Translations under genes and position numbers: made by a program
Notes under the pieces: generated by a model
Told to the model about the DNA's origin: nothing
The model's database searches: none
Seen by the model: the letters and a program-made list of their open reading frames with translations, nothing else
Shown: piece after piece, positions 11,139-23,600 of the stretch
Numbering within the stretch: position 1 is the first letter of the stretch
Layout of the letters: each line of letters starts with the position of its first letter
Assembly (NCBI RefSeq): GCF_009905375.1
Contig: NC_133653.1
Location: 90,013,004 to 90,077,003 of the forward strand
Direction of reading: 5' to 3'
Length of the DNA stretch: 64,000 nt
Source of the DNA: Apium graveolens
Lineage: Eukaryota > Streptophyta > Magnoliopsida > Apiales > Apiaceae

Positions 11139-11335
11139 TGTATAAGTTATCATTGATAGACTAATTAAGTAGAGTATCTACCTATTGAATATTTATTCTT
11201 TCTTATCAATAGAGAGCCGTATTATTATACGAGGAAGGTTGCGATGCGAGCATAGAATCCTAGTAACGGTGATATATAGAATGAGATCCCAGATTCGATT
11301 TTCGATGTCGAGGGAGTTTCAAAGGTGATTGTGTA
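11139..11335 (+). pseudogene. pol: Element A: integrase core remnant
   Basis: Pieces of the Ty3/gypsy integrase catalytic core in several frames. VIIDRLIK (about 11139-11165) matches the conserved step that precedes the TKSAHF-like motif. LYEEG follows, then DPRFDFR (near 11290) where the family has SDRDPRF with the second catalytic Asp. Stops and frameshifts interrupt it, and the final Glu of the D,D-35-E triad is not visible because the sequence diverges into the non-coding island that follows. Confidence 0.65.
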
Positions 11336-11399
11336 TAAGCTCGAGGAAGAGCATGGGTCCATAGAATGATGGACGGGATAGAGAAAATATTTAGGCACG

Positions 11400-11990
11400 T
11401 GAAATGCGATGCTATAATACTTGATGTTGATATAAATACATATATGTTTTGTTCTCCTATGACAAACCTCTATAGTTCAGAGGTAGGTTCCAAGCCAGAT
11501 ATTTTGTGGCTGTATATTTTTTTCATATATACAATTCTCTTCAATTCGTTCTTTTCTCTTCTTTTCATTTCATGTAAGCTGAGAAGAACAACCCTTCCAG
11601 AAGGGGAGGTATTGCCGAATGACTATCTATCTTTGTGATAGAAGCCTAGTAGGATACCATCTATTGTTTAGTTGCTTGTCAAGTACTAAAGGCTGGCCAC
11701 CTTCTGTACTAACTATGCGATATAACAAGTGTTCATGATCATAGTGATCTCTCAACAAATTCCTTTACTTCTATTTAATTGATCAAATTTTGGAAAATAG
11801 AAACAACTGAAAAAGGAGTAATAAAGTGGTGGTAGTATGCGGAATGGAAACACATTCGTGATACTAAGGTTGACGTGGTTATTAAAAGGTTATAGAACGC
11901 TAACGAGCAAAAGTATAACCAGTATAATATTAGGAACCGAAGGTGATAGCGATAACGAACTGGAAAAGAATGGGTATTAAGAAGCAAAAG
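11400..11990 (+). other. Element A: non-coding island between integrase core and C-terminus
   Basis: About 600 bases where the integrase family would have only a short connection. The part at about 11500-11780 resembles 24990-25260 in the internal region of element B: a T-rich stretch, then a GAGAAGAACAACCCT-like block, a GTGATAG block and a GATCATAGTGATCTCTCA-like end. In both elements it lies upstream of a block containing GAGTTATCTT. It is either an old insertion in a common ancestor or a conserved non-coding segment. Confidence 0.5.
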
Positions 11991-11997
11991 CTATAAT

Positions 11998-12735
11998 GCT
12001 AGAAGCTATAATGAGAGTTTGTGCAATAGACTTGAAAGAAATTGGAATGATCACATAACGCGGATTGAGTTATCTTACGACAATAGATCATATGTCATTA
12101 TCGAGATGTCGCCTTATGAGATCCTTGAGGGAAGACAATGTCGATCTCCCTTATGTTAGGATGAAGTTGTAGAGCGCAAGATGCTCGGACCAGCAGTAGT
12201 CCAAAGGACCAAGGATATGATAGATCTAATCAGAGGACGGCTGGTAGTAGCCCAAGATGGACATGATAAGTATGTTGATTTGACACGAAAGGATAAAGAG
12301 TATGAAATAGGGGACCTAGTAATGATATAGGTATCCCTTGGAAAGGATTGATGAGGTTCGGAAAGAAAGGAAAGCTAAGTCTACAATTCGTTGGACCCTT
12401 GGATATATTAAGACGTTTGGGAAGTTAGCATATGAGCTAGCCCTAACCCCGAACATGTAGCAGGTCGTAACGTGTTTCACGTATCAATGTTAAGGAAGTG
12501 TAATTCAGATGCCAGATAAATAGAGGCATATGAGCGCATAGATATGCAACCCGACATAACCTATATGGAGCAACCAGGAAGGGTTATAGAGTAAAAAGGA
12601 ACAAGTGCTTAGGAGAAGGATTATCAAACTAGGCAGAGTTTGGTGGTAGAACCACAATGTGGGAAAATTGACTCGAGAGTTAGAAAGTGTAATGCTAAGA
12701 AAGTATCCCCATTTGTTTTCTATCTGATTCCGGGA
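11998..12735 (+). pseudogene. pol: Element A: integrase C-terminus with chromodomain-like tail
   Basis: The end of chromovirus Pol. The motif order agrees with the family: IELSYDNRSY and MSPYEILEGRQCRSPLC (about 12064-12155, end of the integrase core), then LGPAVVQRTKDMIDLIRGRL, the GPLDIL-like SH3-type fold region (about 12390-12440), FHVSMLRKCNSDA (12476 on), and the chromodomain region with MQPDITYMEQP-like sequence, from about 12530 to VSPFVF near 12715. Chromodomains steer chromovirus integration toward marked heterochromatin. Stops are frequent (for example within YEIGDLVMI and after VIE), so no protein is made. The polypurine tract follows within 20 bases. Confidence 0.85.
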
Positions 12736-12748
12736 CGGAATTCTTTTA

Positions 12749-12760
12749 AGGAGGGGAGAC
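12749..12760 (+). other. Polypurine tract of element A
   Basis: AAGGAGGGGAGAC-like purine run immediately before the 3' LTR, the priming site for plus-strand DNA. Element H has the equivalent in reverse at 50703-50720. Confidence 0.85.
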
Positions 12761-15700
12761 TGTAATAACCCCAATTTTTGAGAAATTTTGAAACCCTTAT
12801 GAATAGTGTTTTTGCTGAACGAGAAAACTTTTCATGCCACGCTATGTAGGGGTTCTGTTATTGATCTTATGGGATATTATTAGTACTCTATAAAGTATAT
12901 AAGTGTATGTAAAGATCGTCAGAATCCAATTCCGAACACTTTGGTTTTTCCCGGAAATCCACAAGATACGGAGAGAATTGAGTATAAGGTAACAGGATAA
13001 AAAGGATTTAAATTAAAGGATTATAATAGAGGATCATAAAAAGGAATATAATGTATTGAGAAAGGTTAAGGGAACCTAAGTAATAAGATCCCGGGTATGA
13101 TCCTTCAAACGATAAACGAGAACGAAAGTTAAGCGAACCGTATAACAGATCAGCGGTCATTAGGCAAACGATTAGGAAGTTAATCAAAGGGATTAGTGGG
13201 AATGATGTCATCCAACCAATAGAAAGAGGACAAGGAAGTGAGGATGACATCATGAGGATGACATAAGCATGACATGGGAAGGAAGGAGGTGTGGTGGCTT
13301 TGTAACCACACAAATCCAAGGGCAAGAAGGTAATTGACTAAAGCAAGCACAAAAACCAATCAACCAAGCCAAGTAAAATCATTTTCATCAAAAATCAAAA
13401 GCAACCAAGGCTTTGTTCTTCATTGCTCATGGCTTTTCACTATTCAAAAGGCAAGAGAAATTCAAAATCCAAGATCCAAGCTTCCTAAATTGGTAAGATA
13501 ATTCCCTAATCATCTTCATGCTTAGTTAGGACTATATCATGAGTTTAAGCCATTAATTCCTTCTCAATCTTCTTCATTTAATCAAAGAAGAAGACAATGA
13601 ATAGTGTTTTCAAGTTTTTAACTTGAACTTTTTCTTGTTTTCTTGAAGATCCAAGCATTCTTAAGACTTCTCAAAGCTTCTTAAGGCTTCCTAGCTCCAC
13701 CCACCACTTCAAGGAAGGTATACCATCTCCAAACCCTAGATTCCTATATATTATAAGATGATTTTGATTAGTGGGTTGATATTGTAGCTTGTTGTTATGA
13801 TTTAGAGTTTGGGATTTGGAATGGTAGTGAAATGGAATGGTAATTGTTGTGGTTTTGATTTAAAGGAACTTAAGTATGATTAAAGTTAAGTTTAGGCATA
13901 AGTATGAATGATTAAATTGAATTGGTTGGGGTTGTTATGATGTGATGAGGATGGATGTTGGTTGTATGTTGGATTTGAGGTTGGTTTGTGGTTGGTGTTG
14001 AATGGTTAAAATTGGGAAATCGCGTAAACATAGCCGTCGTAACGTCCGATTTTCTTTGGACTGTTTTTGTGCATAGCATTAGGACCCGAGAACCCCCTGC
14101 TAGATTATGACCACTGCCATGTTTAGATAGCTCATGTTACGAGCTTCGTTTTGATATGTAGTTCGTTCGATTCCGATGCACGGTTTAGGAGAAACGACCG
14201 TTTCAAGTAACGGCGTTTCGCGAACGAAACTTTTTCCCTCGCCTTACTTTGAAATGTAGGTTAAAGACCAAAAAGGGTTAATTAATGTATGAAACATTTA
14301 TGGTAAGTGTGTTAGGCAGTTGGTAAGACATTCGCGAAGGAATCGCTTTAAAACTCGTAAAGGTTAAATTATTAAAAATGGTGGAGCCGAGGGTACCCGA
14401 GTGACTTAAGCAAATCAGTGAGCGCAAAACAAGCGTTAGAGTCTAAGTTAGTTAAAGTATAGATTTACAAGTGATTTTGGTTTAATTCCAACTTACTTGT
14501 TGTTTATAGGTTATCAGACTCGTCCCGAGCCTTTCTCACCCCCAAGTCGCTCAGGCAAGTATTCTATCCGTTATACTGTTGTTGTGATGAATATATGTAT
14601 TTGCATTATCTTGCGATAGATGCATGTTGGATAATTAGCAAATGATGCGATATATTGTAGCATGTGATATGGTATATATGCATGCCTGTTTCATATTCTT
14701 GGAATATATATATGTTGGTTCAGTTGATAATACCTATGCTAGAGGATAGCGGTAACTTGCATATACCCTTAGTATAGGGACCCAAAGGTGAAAATATTTT
14801 CTAAAACCGGGAGTCGAGGATCCCGAGTAATTTTGTATATATGGATATGGATATATATATATATATGGTTATAGTTTCCAAACTATTAATCGAATAAGGT
14901 TTATTCGATAACTTTATTTTATTAATGAATATTATCTTGAATATTTATTCGAGGACTTATGACTCCTTTATATTATTTATTGAATATTACTTGGATATTC
15001 ATTTGAGGATGTATGACTCCTTTATTTTATTTAATGAATATTATTTATAATATTCATTCAAGGTATTATGACTCGGCTTATTATTTAATGAATATTATTT
15101 CGAATATTCATTTGAGGGCTTATTACTCAGCTTATTTTATTTATTGAATATTATTTGAATATTCATTTGAGGATCTATGACTCCGAGTATTTGCTGAGGT
15201 ATATTCTTTATTTTATTAAAGAATAAGGTGTCAATAATCAAACTTATTTTCGATTATTCAACTAAAGATAATACTTTCATATAAGTATATCTTTGATTAT
15301 TTAGTACTCGTTTCAAGTATAAGTTTTAATACTTCTACTTCAATTATTTTTATAAAGATTATTCTTTATGGGAATATTATTTAAATATTAATATTCAGTC
15401 ATTTTCTAAATATTCTGGGGACTGATTTACTTCATTAAATCAGTTTTACTCCAAACACTCTTTAAAGTGTTTTCGAGTCTTTAAAATGATTTTCAAAAGT
15501 TAGAGCGGATCCCAAAACTATTTTTATATTTAAGATCTTCCTTTTAAACAGGGGATTTAAATACTCGCTCAAAACATGGGGGATCCGGCTCGGTGGTGTG
15601 TTTTATATTCGCAACAAGGTTGCTGTCTTGGTAAAAGAGTTTTTGATTACTTACCCAATATTCGGGAAGTAAAATTCTTGGAACAAGTTAATCCATTAAC

Positions 15701-16917
15701 AGGCATCGCCTGGGAAATATCGGTGAGTTTTCCTTTCCAACTAGATACGACTTCTTGGTGGAGCCGTATCAACAAGTTTCTACTTGGGGAAAGGGGGAAA
15801 CGAGCTTTACGTTTCAGAGTCATGGATTTCATCTGAACTAGGAGTGGCGTAAGTGGTCGAGTAGCGCCGGCCCAGCCTTATTATATTGGCCCAAATGGCC
15901 TGGAAGTTCCGCTAAGGCGGTCCATTCCTTAGGAGTTCAGTGTTCGGTTGACAAGTAAATCCGACAGGTTCTCCTCTACATGTAGAAAATGGTGGGGTTG
16001 TACTACTACGACTGATCATCGTAAGTGGTCTTCCTGGCGCGGTAAACTCCCGTAATGAATTCATCATCCATTTGGATAATTCTGCAACACTACCCGTAGC
16101 ATTTCGATCGAAAGGCTACTAATAGGTGGTTGCCGAAGCATTGACAGGGTCAAACATTTTTATTGGTGTATCCATTGAATGAAGTATCTCGTAACTTCAT
16201 CTCTTTTCAAAATATTTCAAAGATCAAATATTTTCAAGTTTTATTTGTGGTCTTATCTATGGGATGACCTCGTGAATTTTATTATACTTTGAACAGTGGT
16301 AGTTCAAGTAGCTTTATAAATGATATAAGTATAGTGAAGTATTTGGTAACTTCATCCCTTGTTTTAAAACTTATATCCAGTAAGTAATTACCTTACTCAC
16401 GATAAAGATTCTAGTAAGTATCCATTTAGATACTTATATTATTGTTATCACTATGTATTATCTTGCGAGCTGTAAGGCTCACTCTTGCTTTATTTCTTCA
16501 TCACACAACAACAGTTAGGAAGGATGGCCAGACTCCAGCAGACCCAGCGCAAGCGCGTGGGAAACGTCCCTCGTCTTCCCGATGATGTCGTAGCTGCTAT
16601 AGCTGCAGAGGTAGATCTATTGTAGATCAGACCATCTACTTTTGAGAATCAATTATGTATAATTATAACTTGTGGCAGATAATGGCAATTAACTGTAAAT
16701 TTATCAAGTAATCGTTTTGGGTTGTAATAACTTTTAAATTGTGGATTCAAAGACTTGTACTTATTTGAATTTCATCTCTGAGACTATAACGGGTTGTGGT
16801 GTGTGTTAGTGTGGGGTCACAGCATAAGGTTGTTTATTATTAATTAAGTGAAGTGTTATTGTGGAAAGAAAGACCGTGACGACCCGGATCCCCGACCCCG
16901 GATCTGGGGGTGTTACA
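12761..16917 (+). mobile_element. Element A: 3' LTR (4,157 bp)
   Basis: Direct copy of 3025-7183, about 99.7 % identical by my reading, ending at CA before the TTACA duplication. It includes the same internal array and 86-codon frame. Recognisable differences include a 2-bp shorter (AT)n tract near 14850 and single changes such as those at 12894, 12932 and 13430. Confidence 0.95.
14910..15190 (+). repeat. 54-55-bp tandem repeats in the 3' LTR of A
   Basis: Same array as at 5175-5455, carried by the second LTR; the first TATGACTC is at 14958. Confidence 0.85.
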
Positions 16918-16922
16918 TTACA
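16918..16922. repeat. Target-site duplication of element A, right copy
   Basis: TTACA after the CA terminus of the 3' LTR, matching 3020-3024. Confidence 0.9.
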
Positions 16923-17303
16923 TATTTAATAATTATTTTCTGAGTAATTATAAAACTATTTTATAAAGCCGGGAATCATCCAACTTCAATCGTTTTTAAG
17001 TTTTTATAACCCGAAACTCTTCTGAAAACTCCTTTCTAACCTAATCTGGTAATTCCGGACATTTTCCGTGTTTTAACTTTTTCAATCTGGATTACGGTTT
17101 GACCCGTATGCGTCTCGGCGCAAAGTTTTAGATACGATAAACGTTTAAATAGATCAACCAAACCCGTATTATTGAGAGACAAGATATTTTACGTTATTTT
17201 CTTGTAAGGTGCTTTATAAGAAGCCCGGTCTTGATAATTATCCAAATATGATATTTAATTGTATGTTTTTTTATAGTTATTAGCGGCTAAGTAATGTATT
17301 TTC
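16923..17303 (+). mobile_element. Element B: 5' LTR, part 2 of 3
   Basis: Resumes the alignment to B's 3' LTR (from about 26005) directly after A's target duplication, through the TAGCGGCTAAGTAATGTATT block. It stops at the solo LTR C. Bases 17299-17303 (TTTTC) are C's target duplication. Confidence 0.85.
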
Positions 17304-20300
17304 TGTAACGACCGGGAAATTTACGTTGTATTATATCATATTGATAATAAAATATGTGTATTACTATGTCATTTACGTGTGATTATCTGTTGAAATCTAA
17401 TTGTTACTTGTTACGTGCATTCTGTGTCATTTCTGTATTTTAAGGTATTTTTCAGATGTTTTATTTTGCATTCATCCCTTTCATTTCAAACGTTTTACGA
17501 CCCAAACAATGATTTTAAAGCCAGTATTTCAAATAAAATAATGGGCCTTATTTTTCATCAAACGGCTTTTACAATCGAAATATTCTGAACATCTGGATAT
17601 TTTATAAATTGTCTCGTTTTACGAAAAATGATTTTTCCGGGTCCCATTGCGTGTTAAAAACCCCACAAAAATCACATTTTTATTTTTATAAAATTATAGG
17701 ACTTTCATTTATATTATTTCTTTGCATTTTTGCAATATTCACAATTTTTGAGAAATTTTGGCATATATATTGTATATATAAAATATTTATAAATTAAATT
17801 TTAATACCCAAAAATTACAAAATTAGGTGCTTATTAATTTTAAAAAGTGTAGAATTAGGGCCATAATTTTAATTAGGAGTATTAATTTTACTACTATAAA
17901 TAGCCAAATTTTTATTTAATTAATCATAATTAATAATTAAAAATCAGAAATTTCTTTGAAACCGGGTCGGGATTTCCAGAATCGGGTCGAGAATCAAACT
18001 TTGATTTGCAGCTGATTTCTGCATCAAATCGTGTGATTCAAGTACTCAAATCGGAGGTTTTGATCCGTTCTTTTTGTTTCTTGCATCAATTTCATGTTTT
18101 AATGCCTTGATTTTGATTTTCGATTTCTAGGGTTTATGCTCGAATTAGGACTTTTTGATTCTAGGGTTATTTTGATGATTTGATGATTGATATAGCTTTG
18201 TTAGATGATTTATAGTTGATTCATGGTGTTTAATTGAACGAACGATGTCTGTATAGTGATTCACGATTTCTAGGGTTTATGTCAGATTTTCAAAACACAA
18301 CTCGATGATTTCTGTGAATTTTTGGTTCCTGAAAGTTTAGGGCTTTGATTGTGTGTGTTCATAGCTTTAATTTCCACTATAGAACGTTGAGTTTGGTTTA
18401 CAGAATCGAAAGATGGGTTTTTGGCCGGAATTGAAGCCGGTTTTGATCAGAGAAATTGTTGCAGGGATGTTTCTGGTCGATTTTGGCCTGAAACAGATTG
18501 GGGGAGTAATTTGGAATGTTTTGGGATCAAAAATGGTACCAAACGGTGTCCGTTTGGCCAGGAATTGAGACGCCGGAGTCCGGGAAACCCACCGGAATCT
18601 GGAAATTTTCCGGTGAGTTCATCCCCGACCCAGGATGTTCTTGGTGACCCGGTTGCAACCCGATTTGCAACCCGGGTTTGATCTGATTTTGTCAGGGATT
18701 GTTTTCTGACATATGTTTCTGGATTTTTAATTTTATTTTTATTTTTATTTTGAAAATCAGATTTATTTATTTTATAGATTGATTAATTAATTATTTAATT
18801 GATTGATTTATATTATAAATTTAATTATTTAATTAATTGATTTATATTATAAATAATTCTGAATTATTTTCTAAAAATCAGATTGAATTATTTTCTTAAT
18901 TATTTATTATGCATTTATTATTTATTAACTATTTATTAATTATTTAAAAATGATTAATTACTTTGATAATTAATCAAATAATTTTCAATAAATCATAATA
19001 AATTCATTTTAATTCCAAAAATTATAGAAAAATTATTTTTACTTCTGATTTTTCTTAAATAATGATTTAATAATTATTTTTGAGTTTTAAAAATTAGTAA
19101 TAATTATTTATAGTGAATAAAAATTTGAATTAACAGTGTTTAATTGATAATAATTAGACCGTTAGTCCGATTCGAGTAAAACGAAAGCCTGTTGACTCAG
19201 AAAAATGAATTCTTTCCATTAAAAATAATATTAAAGTTTAATTTCTTTTAGAAATTAGTTGACTTTGTTACTTGTTTGATTATCAGTCGAAATGCGTGTC
19301 GAGACGAGTCCGAAAAATTCCGGAAAAATGGGAAACGAGTCAGATAACGATCAGTTGAGCGATTAGCGAGTCAATTTTGGTTCTAAAAATTATTTTAACT
19401 ATAAAAAAAATGATTATGTGCTTATGTGTATTACATGGTTAATTGAGTCTTATTTACTAATAAATAATACATGAGTCAGTCATAAGCATGGGTAGATGTT
19501 AGGAACGGTGTGAAGTCGATTCAAGATGCAATTGAAGTACGAAATGACTTAATCAGTCTATTTTGCTAATAGAAGCTAAGCCAGCCAGGCAAGTTGAGTC
19601 GATATTAGTCCAAGGTGATAGACGAAAGTGATCTAGTTGTAGTGAGTCGCGCAGAAGGCAAGTTTTTCCCCTATTCTACTTTCAGAATAGTGATATTTAT
19701 TCAAATGCTTATTATATTTGCACTCTTTTGATTCTTGTTCTTAATCAATGATATACACTTGCTATTCCTTTGTTCATATTTTATATCGATCCTTGATTTC
19801 TCCATTTCTTTGGATTTCTGATTCATATCCCGTTGATGATGCATTGAGATTGATATGTTCTGGTATTTGGAATATATCAAAACATACCGATTGTTCTGGT
19901 TGCTAAGCGATAGACTGGATAATGATATTTTTGGGATTGAGTGTGTCTTAATCCTGAGGACCGGGATTTGACTGGTGCCTCGACACGGGCCGTAGTGCCT
20001 AGGTACCCGACTGGATCTATATAGTGAGATATAGATCTGTATTATATTCTGACTGATCAGCAGAATATAGATGCGAACTTGTGTCCAGTTTAGTTCATTT
20101 GTACTCGCCAGTAATGGCCATCTTTCTATTCTCGTGAGGTTATATCTTTGCAGATATACCCGGGATTACGGATTCATTTAAAATGCTTTAACACTGCTTA
20201 TATTTTGTGGACTTGTTGAGCAAATTTTTGGCTCACCCTTTTTGTTGTTATTCACCTTATTGTTTTCAGTTAAGAAGGAATATGAAACCCATCAGGACTC

Positions 20301-20673
20301 GAGTGGTAAAGAAGCGGGTCAAGCCTTGGGATCCTCTCATACCCAAGGTGTTGATCACCAATCCAGGAAGAAAGCTTTGAGTTGCCCAAGCAGGTGGAGT
20401 GTTGATAGATAGTGTGTGTGTTTGAATAAAAGTTGAACTTATTTTAAAATGAGATAGACAACGGGTTGTAATAAAGGGAGTTTGTGAGAATTTGAAAATG
20501 GTTTGTAATAAAATAGATAGTGGTTCTTGTTTTCATACTTCAACCTAAAAAGATCCTGGTTAGTATTAAAGGGATTTAATTTCATTTCTTTATTAATTGT
20601 TAATCAGATAGTACAGGTTTGGTGATTAGCTAGTAACCCCCAGACTTATACCCCGGGTCTGGAGGGCGTTACA
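17304..20673 (+). mobile_element. Element C: solo LTR (3,370 bp), Ty3/gypsy chromovirus type
   Basis: Begins TGTAACGACC and ends GGAGGGCGTTACA, flanked on both sides by TTTTC. It has no primer site, polypurine tract or internal region, so it is a solo LTR left by recombination between two LTRs. The 3' end shares the CCCCGGGTCTGGAGGG-type motif with elements A, B and H. A TATA box lies at 17895-17903. The long AT-rich centre (about 18720-19150) and several open frames (17609-17797, 18421-18681) carry no domain I recognise. Confidence 0.9.
17895..17903 (+). promoter_or_regulatory. Probable TATA box of LTR C
   Basis: TATAAATAG about 590 bases into the LTR. The same box, in related surroundings, occurs in B's LTRs at 21095 and 26800. 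This would make the sequence upstream of about 17930 the U3 region. Confidence 0.6.
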
Positions 20674-20678
20674 TTTTC
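20674..20678. repeat. Target-site duplication of solo LTR C, right copy
   Basis: TTTTC, matching 17299-17303. B's LTR alignment continues from here. Confidence 0.85.
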
Positions 20679-23600
20679 GGATCCGATATGACCCAATAGA
20701 ATACCCGTTACGTGTTTAAACTGCATTTACATGAATCGATCTGCAATCTAGACTCGTATTTATGTGCATTAAAATGTATTTTATATGTTTTCGGTGCTTT
20801 CTGTTAATTTAGGAGTCGCATCTGTTTTTCAAAAATCAATAGACCGGGACCCCACCGGGACGTTAAAGCCCATAAAATTTACGTTTTTATTTTTATAAAA
20901 TCATTCATGTTTTAAATACCCAGTATTTCTGCATCTTTGCATTATTCGCAAATTTCAGGAAATTTCGATACAAACTTTATATTTTATCGCTTTTAAAATT
21001 ATTCCCCGTAACTGATAATTTTGGGGCTTAATTATTTTAATTATGGGAATAAAAACACCCCAAAATTGATTTTGGGTATTTATTTTCCTGAAAATATAAA
21101 TAGATAAAATTTCAGTTTATTATGTATTTTTATCAAAAAAATTCAGAAAAATAAAGAGAATTTTGGGGGTGAAATCTCTTGTCCAACCTTTGATTCATGA
21201 TTTTGATCGATTTAGGGAACCAAATCGGACGTTATAGTAATCAAAACAATCCTTGTTTCAAGCCCTATCCATTGATACCAAAATCAAGATCTGAGAGTAA
21301 GTTTTGTTAAAAATCGATTTTTGGTGTTCTTGAGTTGAATTTAGCTTTTAAATTTTGTTGATTGTTGGCTGATTTTGAGTTTATAATAAGCTTTAACATG
21401 ATTGTTATGATCGATTTATGTTATTAAATTGTATGTTTTAGTCCAGGAAGTATACCACCGAGTTCTTTTTCTTTTGGATTTTAGATTCAACTTTTCTGGT
21501 ATTATGATTAAAGGACTGTTGATTTTGAATATTTGTAATGATTGTGTTAGTCTTAAGCTTCATTTTGTATTAAGAATCATTGGATTTGGTGTTAAAACGA
21601 AGGAGCTCGACTGTTGGCCAGAAAAGGTCGGATTATCGCCGGCTTTCATGGCTTTTCGATCGGAAATGACGAGTTTCTGCTCGTCTGTTATGGTTGTTGC
21701 TAGTTCTGGTATTATAGGGATCAGTAGAATCGTTTTGGTATAAAAATCGGAAGTTTTAATCAGGATTCGAGGTCACCGAAAGATGGGAGTTGGCCGGAAT
21801 TCTCGGTCGGAATCTGGAATTTCCAGAAACCGGCGAGATACCGGTCATCTTCTTCGTGTTTCCGGCGGTCCCTCCAGCCACTCCCCACCGCCCTTTGATC
21901 CGTTTTCTTGCTTTGGCTGTTTTGATTTTCTGTTTCTGCATTTTCTGTTTTATTTTAATTCAAAATTCCTTTCTATTTTCTAAAAAAATTGTTTCTTTTA
22001 ATTTCAAAAACCATTTGGTTATTATTTTTAAACTCCAAAAATTATTTACTTGATTATTTTAAATTCCTAAAATTATTTTCTTTTATTACTTTCAAAAATC
22101 TAATTTGATTTATTTATTTATAATTTATTTTAGTTAATTATTTATGATTTTAATTAATTGATTAAAATCATTTAATCAATTAATTTCATTTATAAATAGT
22201 TAAATAAATGTAAATTATTTATAATTATTCAAATAATTCCTAAAAATTGTTTTTAAGCTTTTAAAAATTATATTTTCGTATTTAAAAATCAATTAATATT
22301 ATTATTAATTGATTTATTTGATTTATTCCCATTATTCATATTTTATTCGTAGAAAATAAGACGTTCGTCCGTTTAATACGAAACGAACGCGTATAGACTC
22401 GGAAAAATATTCCGCTTTTAATAAAAATACTTTCGAGACTCAAATCCTTTTTGTTTCGAAAGATCGTTTGTTTTATGAATCATTCTGAGTCTCTTATTTA
22501 TCTAAAATACGTATTTTAACCCGATTTCAGTTTTAAACGTACCGAGTTGAACCTTTTAACGAACTGAGTCATGTGTGATATGAATTATGTGATACATGAG
22601 TTATGTATTTATGTGTTATATGAATTATGTGCATATGTGGATCAAGAGTCCTGTGTTTGTCTGTTATATCTATGTGTGGGCTATCGTATGGATAGACGAT
22701 ATGATATCGACGCGCAGTTCGTCGAGTGATTATTGTTTAGAAGATTAAAGTGTGTTCTTTTAATGATAGATGCGAGTCTTTCAAGACGATCAAGACCAAA
22801 TGGTATGGATGAAGACTAAAGTTGAATAGTATGGAATATTAGATTGCGGCATAGCATGAGCAGCAGGCCAAAGGATTAGTAGAAGAAAGACGATGATGTT
22901 TTGAGACAGAATGTCAGAATATATGTGTTTTGCGAGTGTGACTAACTGTTAAAAACCCAAAGGCAAGTATCCATATCATCACTTCTTGTACAAGTGATAT
23001 TTATTCTAAATCTTCTTATGCAAGTATTGCTTTCCCTATTCTCAGTTCAAAATAGATAAATATTTTACATATCGCCGAATTAAATGATTCTGTTTATGCA
23101 AGTACTTTCCTGCTATTCTATGTCCAGAATAACTAAGTGATTTTACTTATCAAATTATCGGATTTATAAATGTTTTGGATTTTGAGAAAGATGATGTTGT
23201 TTTGGGTTTTCTGCCCAAGTAAATGGGCGAATAAAATATTAAGGATGTCGAGTATTATGACGCCTTTCAATAAAAGGTTTTAAGATTGGATCATAATTGC
23301 GTAAGTGACCGGGACAGACGATCTAGCGGAGGACTATTTCTAAGTGTCATATGGAATATTATGACATAATTTTTTCCACAGGCAGGTATATTGCCTTTTG
23401 TTTAAGTACTCGTGTTTTTGGGGTCATGTTTCTACGAATCATGACTTAGTGATATCACACGGGCTGATCAGCATGTGATAGTACATCCATCGGAGAATGA
23501 TCCCAATCTAAATTATCATATCATTTTTGATATTCATAGAATAAATGATTTATCAACTGTTTCTATTTTGGATTAAAGGTTAAATGCAGTTTTTATTCAG

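Larger units (their letters stand above)
3025..16917 (+). mobile_element. Element A: complete 13.9-kb Ty3/gypsy chromovirus, decayed coding region
   Basis: A whole LTR retrotransposon: two near-identical direct LTRs (3025-7183 and 12761-16917), a primer site at 7188-7199, a polypurine tract at about 12749-12760, TG...CA ends and a 5-bp TTACA target duplication on both sides. Integrase C-terminus and a chromodomain-like tail place it in the chromoviruses, probably Tekay-like. The LTRs are unusually long (4.16 kb each), leaving 5,577 bp of internal sequence. That internal sequence is full of stop codons and its gag and pol pieces are out of the usual order. It sits inside the 5' LTR of element B. 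Confidence 0.95.

Noticed and set aside
18421..18681. 86-codon frame in solo LTR C
   Set aside because: No domain, no promoter relation beyond the LTR, and no second copy to test conservation.
21429..22053. Open frames in B's 5' LTR that recur at 27179-27758
   Set aside because: They recur because the LTR is duplicated; lengths and ends differ between copies, as expected without selection.
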